Positions 5,379 through 5,476 of a DNA stretch of 5,476 bases are shown here, piece by piece; the stretch's first letter is position 1; every line of letters starts with the position of its first letter. Location: contig JACPFH010000558.1 of the NCBI GenBank assembly GCA_016183075.1, positions 1 through 5,476 of the forward strand, written 5' to 3'. The notes below the pieces were generated by a model. The model did not search any database. It had not been told where the DNA came from and was given only the letters and a program-made list of their open reading frames with translations. The position numbers and the translations under genes were made by a program. This stretch comes from Deltaproteobacteria bacterium. GTDB lineage: Bacteria; Desulfobacterota; Binatia; UBA9968.

Positions 5379-5476
5379 ATGACACAGCGAAGCGTAGATC
5401 CCATCACTCTTTCCACTATATGGCACACCTTTCAAAGCACTTGCCGCGAGATGCGTTACGTCCTGGATCGCACGGC
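5379..5476 (+). CDS. hyuB: Hydantoinase/oxoprolinase subunit B family protein (HyuB-like), N-terminal fragment
   Basis: Only the first 32 codons are in the window; the gene runs off the right edge in an open frame. The product starts MTQRSVDPITLSTIWHTFQS and continues with CREMRYVLDRT. The DPITL followed by an amphipathic helix and a REM...DRT segment is the characteristic beginning of hydantoinase B / oxoprolinase B proteins. Full-length relatives are commonly about 500-600 residues. It is the expected partner of the upstream HyuA and probably shares its transcript. Identification rests on a short stretch, but the neighbour makes it strong. Confidence 0.85.
   Translation, partial: MTQRSVDPITLSTIWHTFQSTCREMRYVLDRT

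Overview
The window is about 60% G+C bacterial DNA (estimated by eye) with three genes, all on the + strand. Nothing in it fixes the taxon. Its features are a multidomain winged-helix/ATPase/TPR regulator, a hydantoinase-type operon and a high load of short palindromic repeats. This is what I would expect from a large-genome soil or sediment bacterium, such as an uncultured deltaproteobacterium-, Tectomicrobia-, Rokubacteria- or NC10-like lineage. That placement is a weak inference.

Layout. Positions 1-2955 hold the 3' part (at least 984 codons) of a large signalling ATPase. It has an OmpR/PhoB-type winged-helix DNA-binding domain without a receiver, then a STAND/AAA-like P-loop ATPase, then a long TPR array. 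Positions 2956-3267 are a spacer containing two adjacent palindromic repeats of the type often seen between bacterial genes; no gene is evident. Positions 3268-5223 encode a HyuA-type protein (N-methylhydantoinase A / acetone carboxylase beta family). The 155-bp gap that follows holds a hairpin and two inverted copies of another interspersed repeat. Positions 5379-5476 are the first 32 codons of a HyuB-type partner. hyuA and hyuB form an ordinary two-subunit operon for ATP-dependent hydrolysis or carboxylation of a small cyclic amide or ketone; the substrate cannot be told from sequence.

The most unusual feature is how far short repeats have entered coding sequence. In the regulator gene, the linker between the DNA-binding and ATPase domains is a tract of about eleven heptanucleotides that switches strand polarity midway. 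A perfect 8-bp-stem palindrome lies in frame in the ATPase domain, and a second heptamer tract lies in the C-terminal TPR region. The gene also changes base composition sharply near the ATPase-TPR junction. HyuA appears to lack roughly 35-45 residues of its N-terminal domain. I see no clear sign of a wholly new system; the repeat-built regulator and the shortened HyuA are the points to check.
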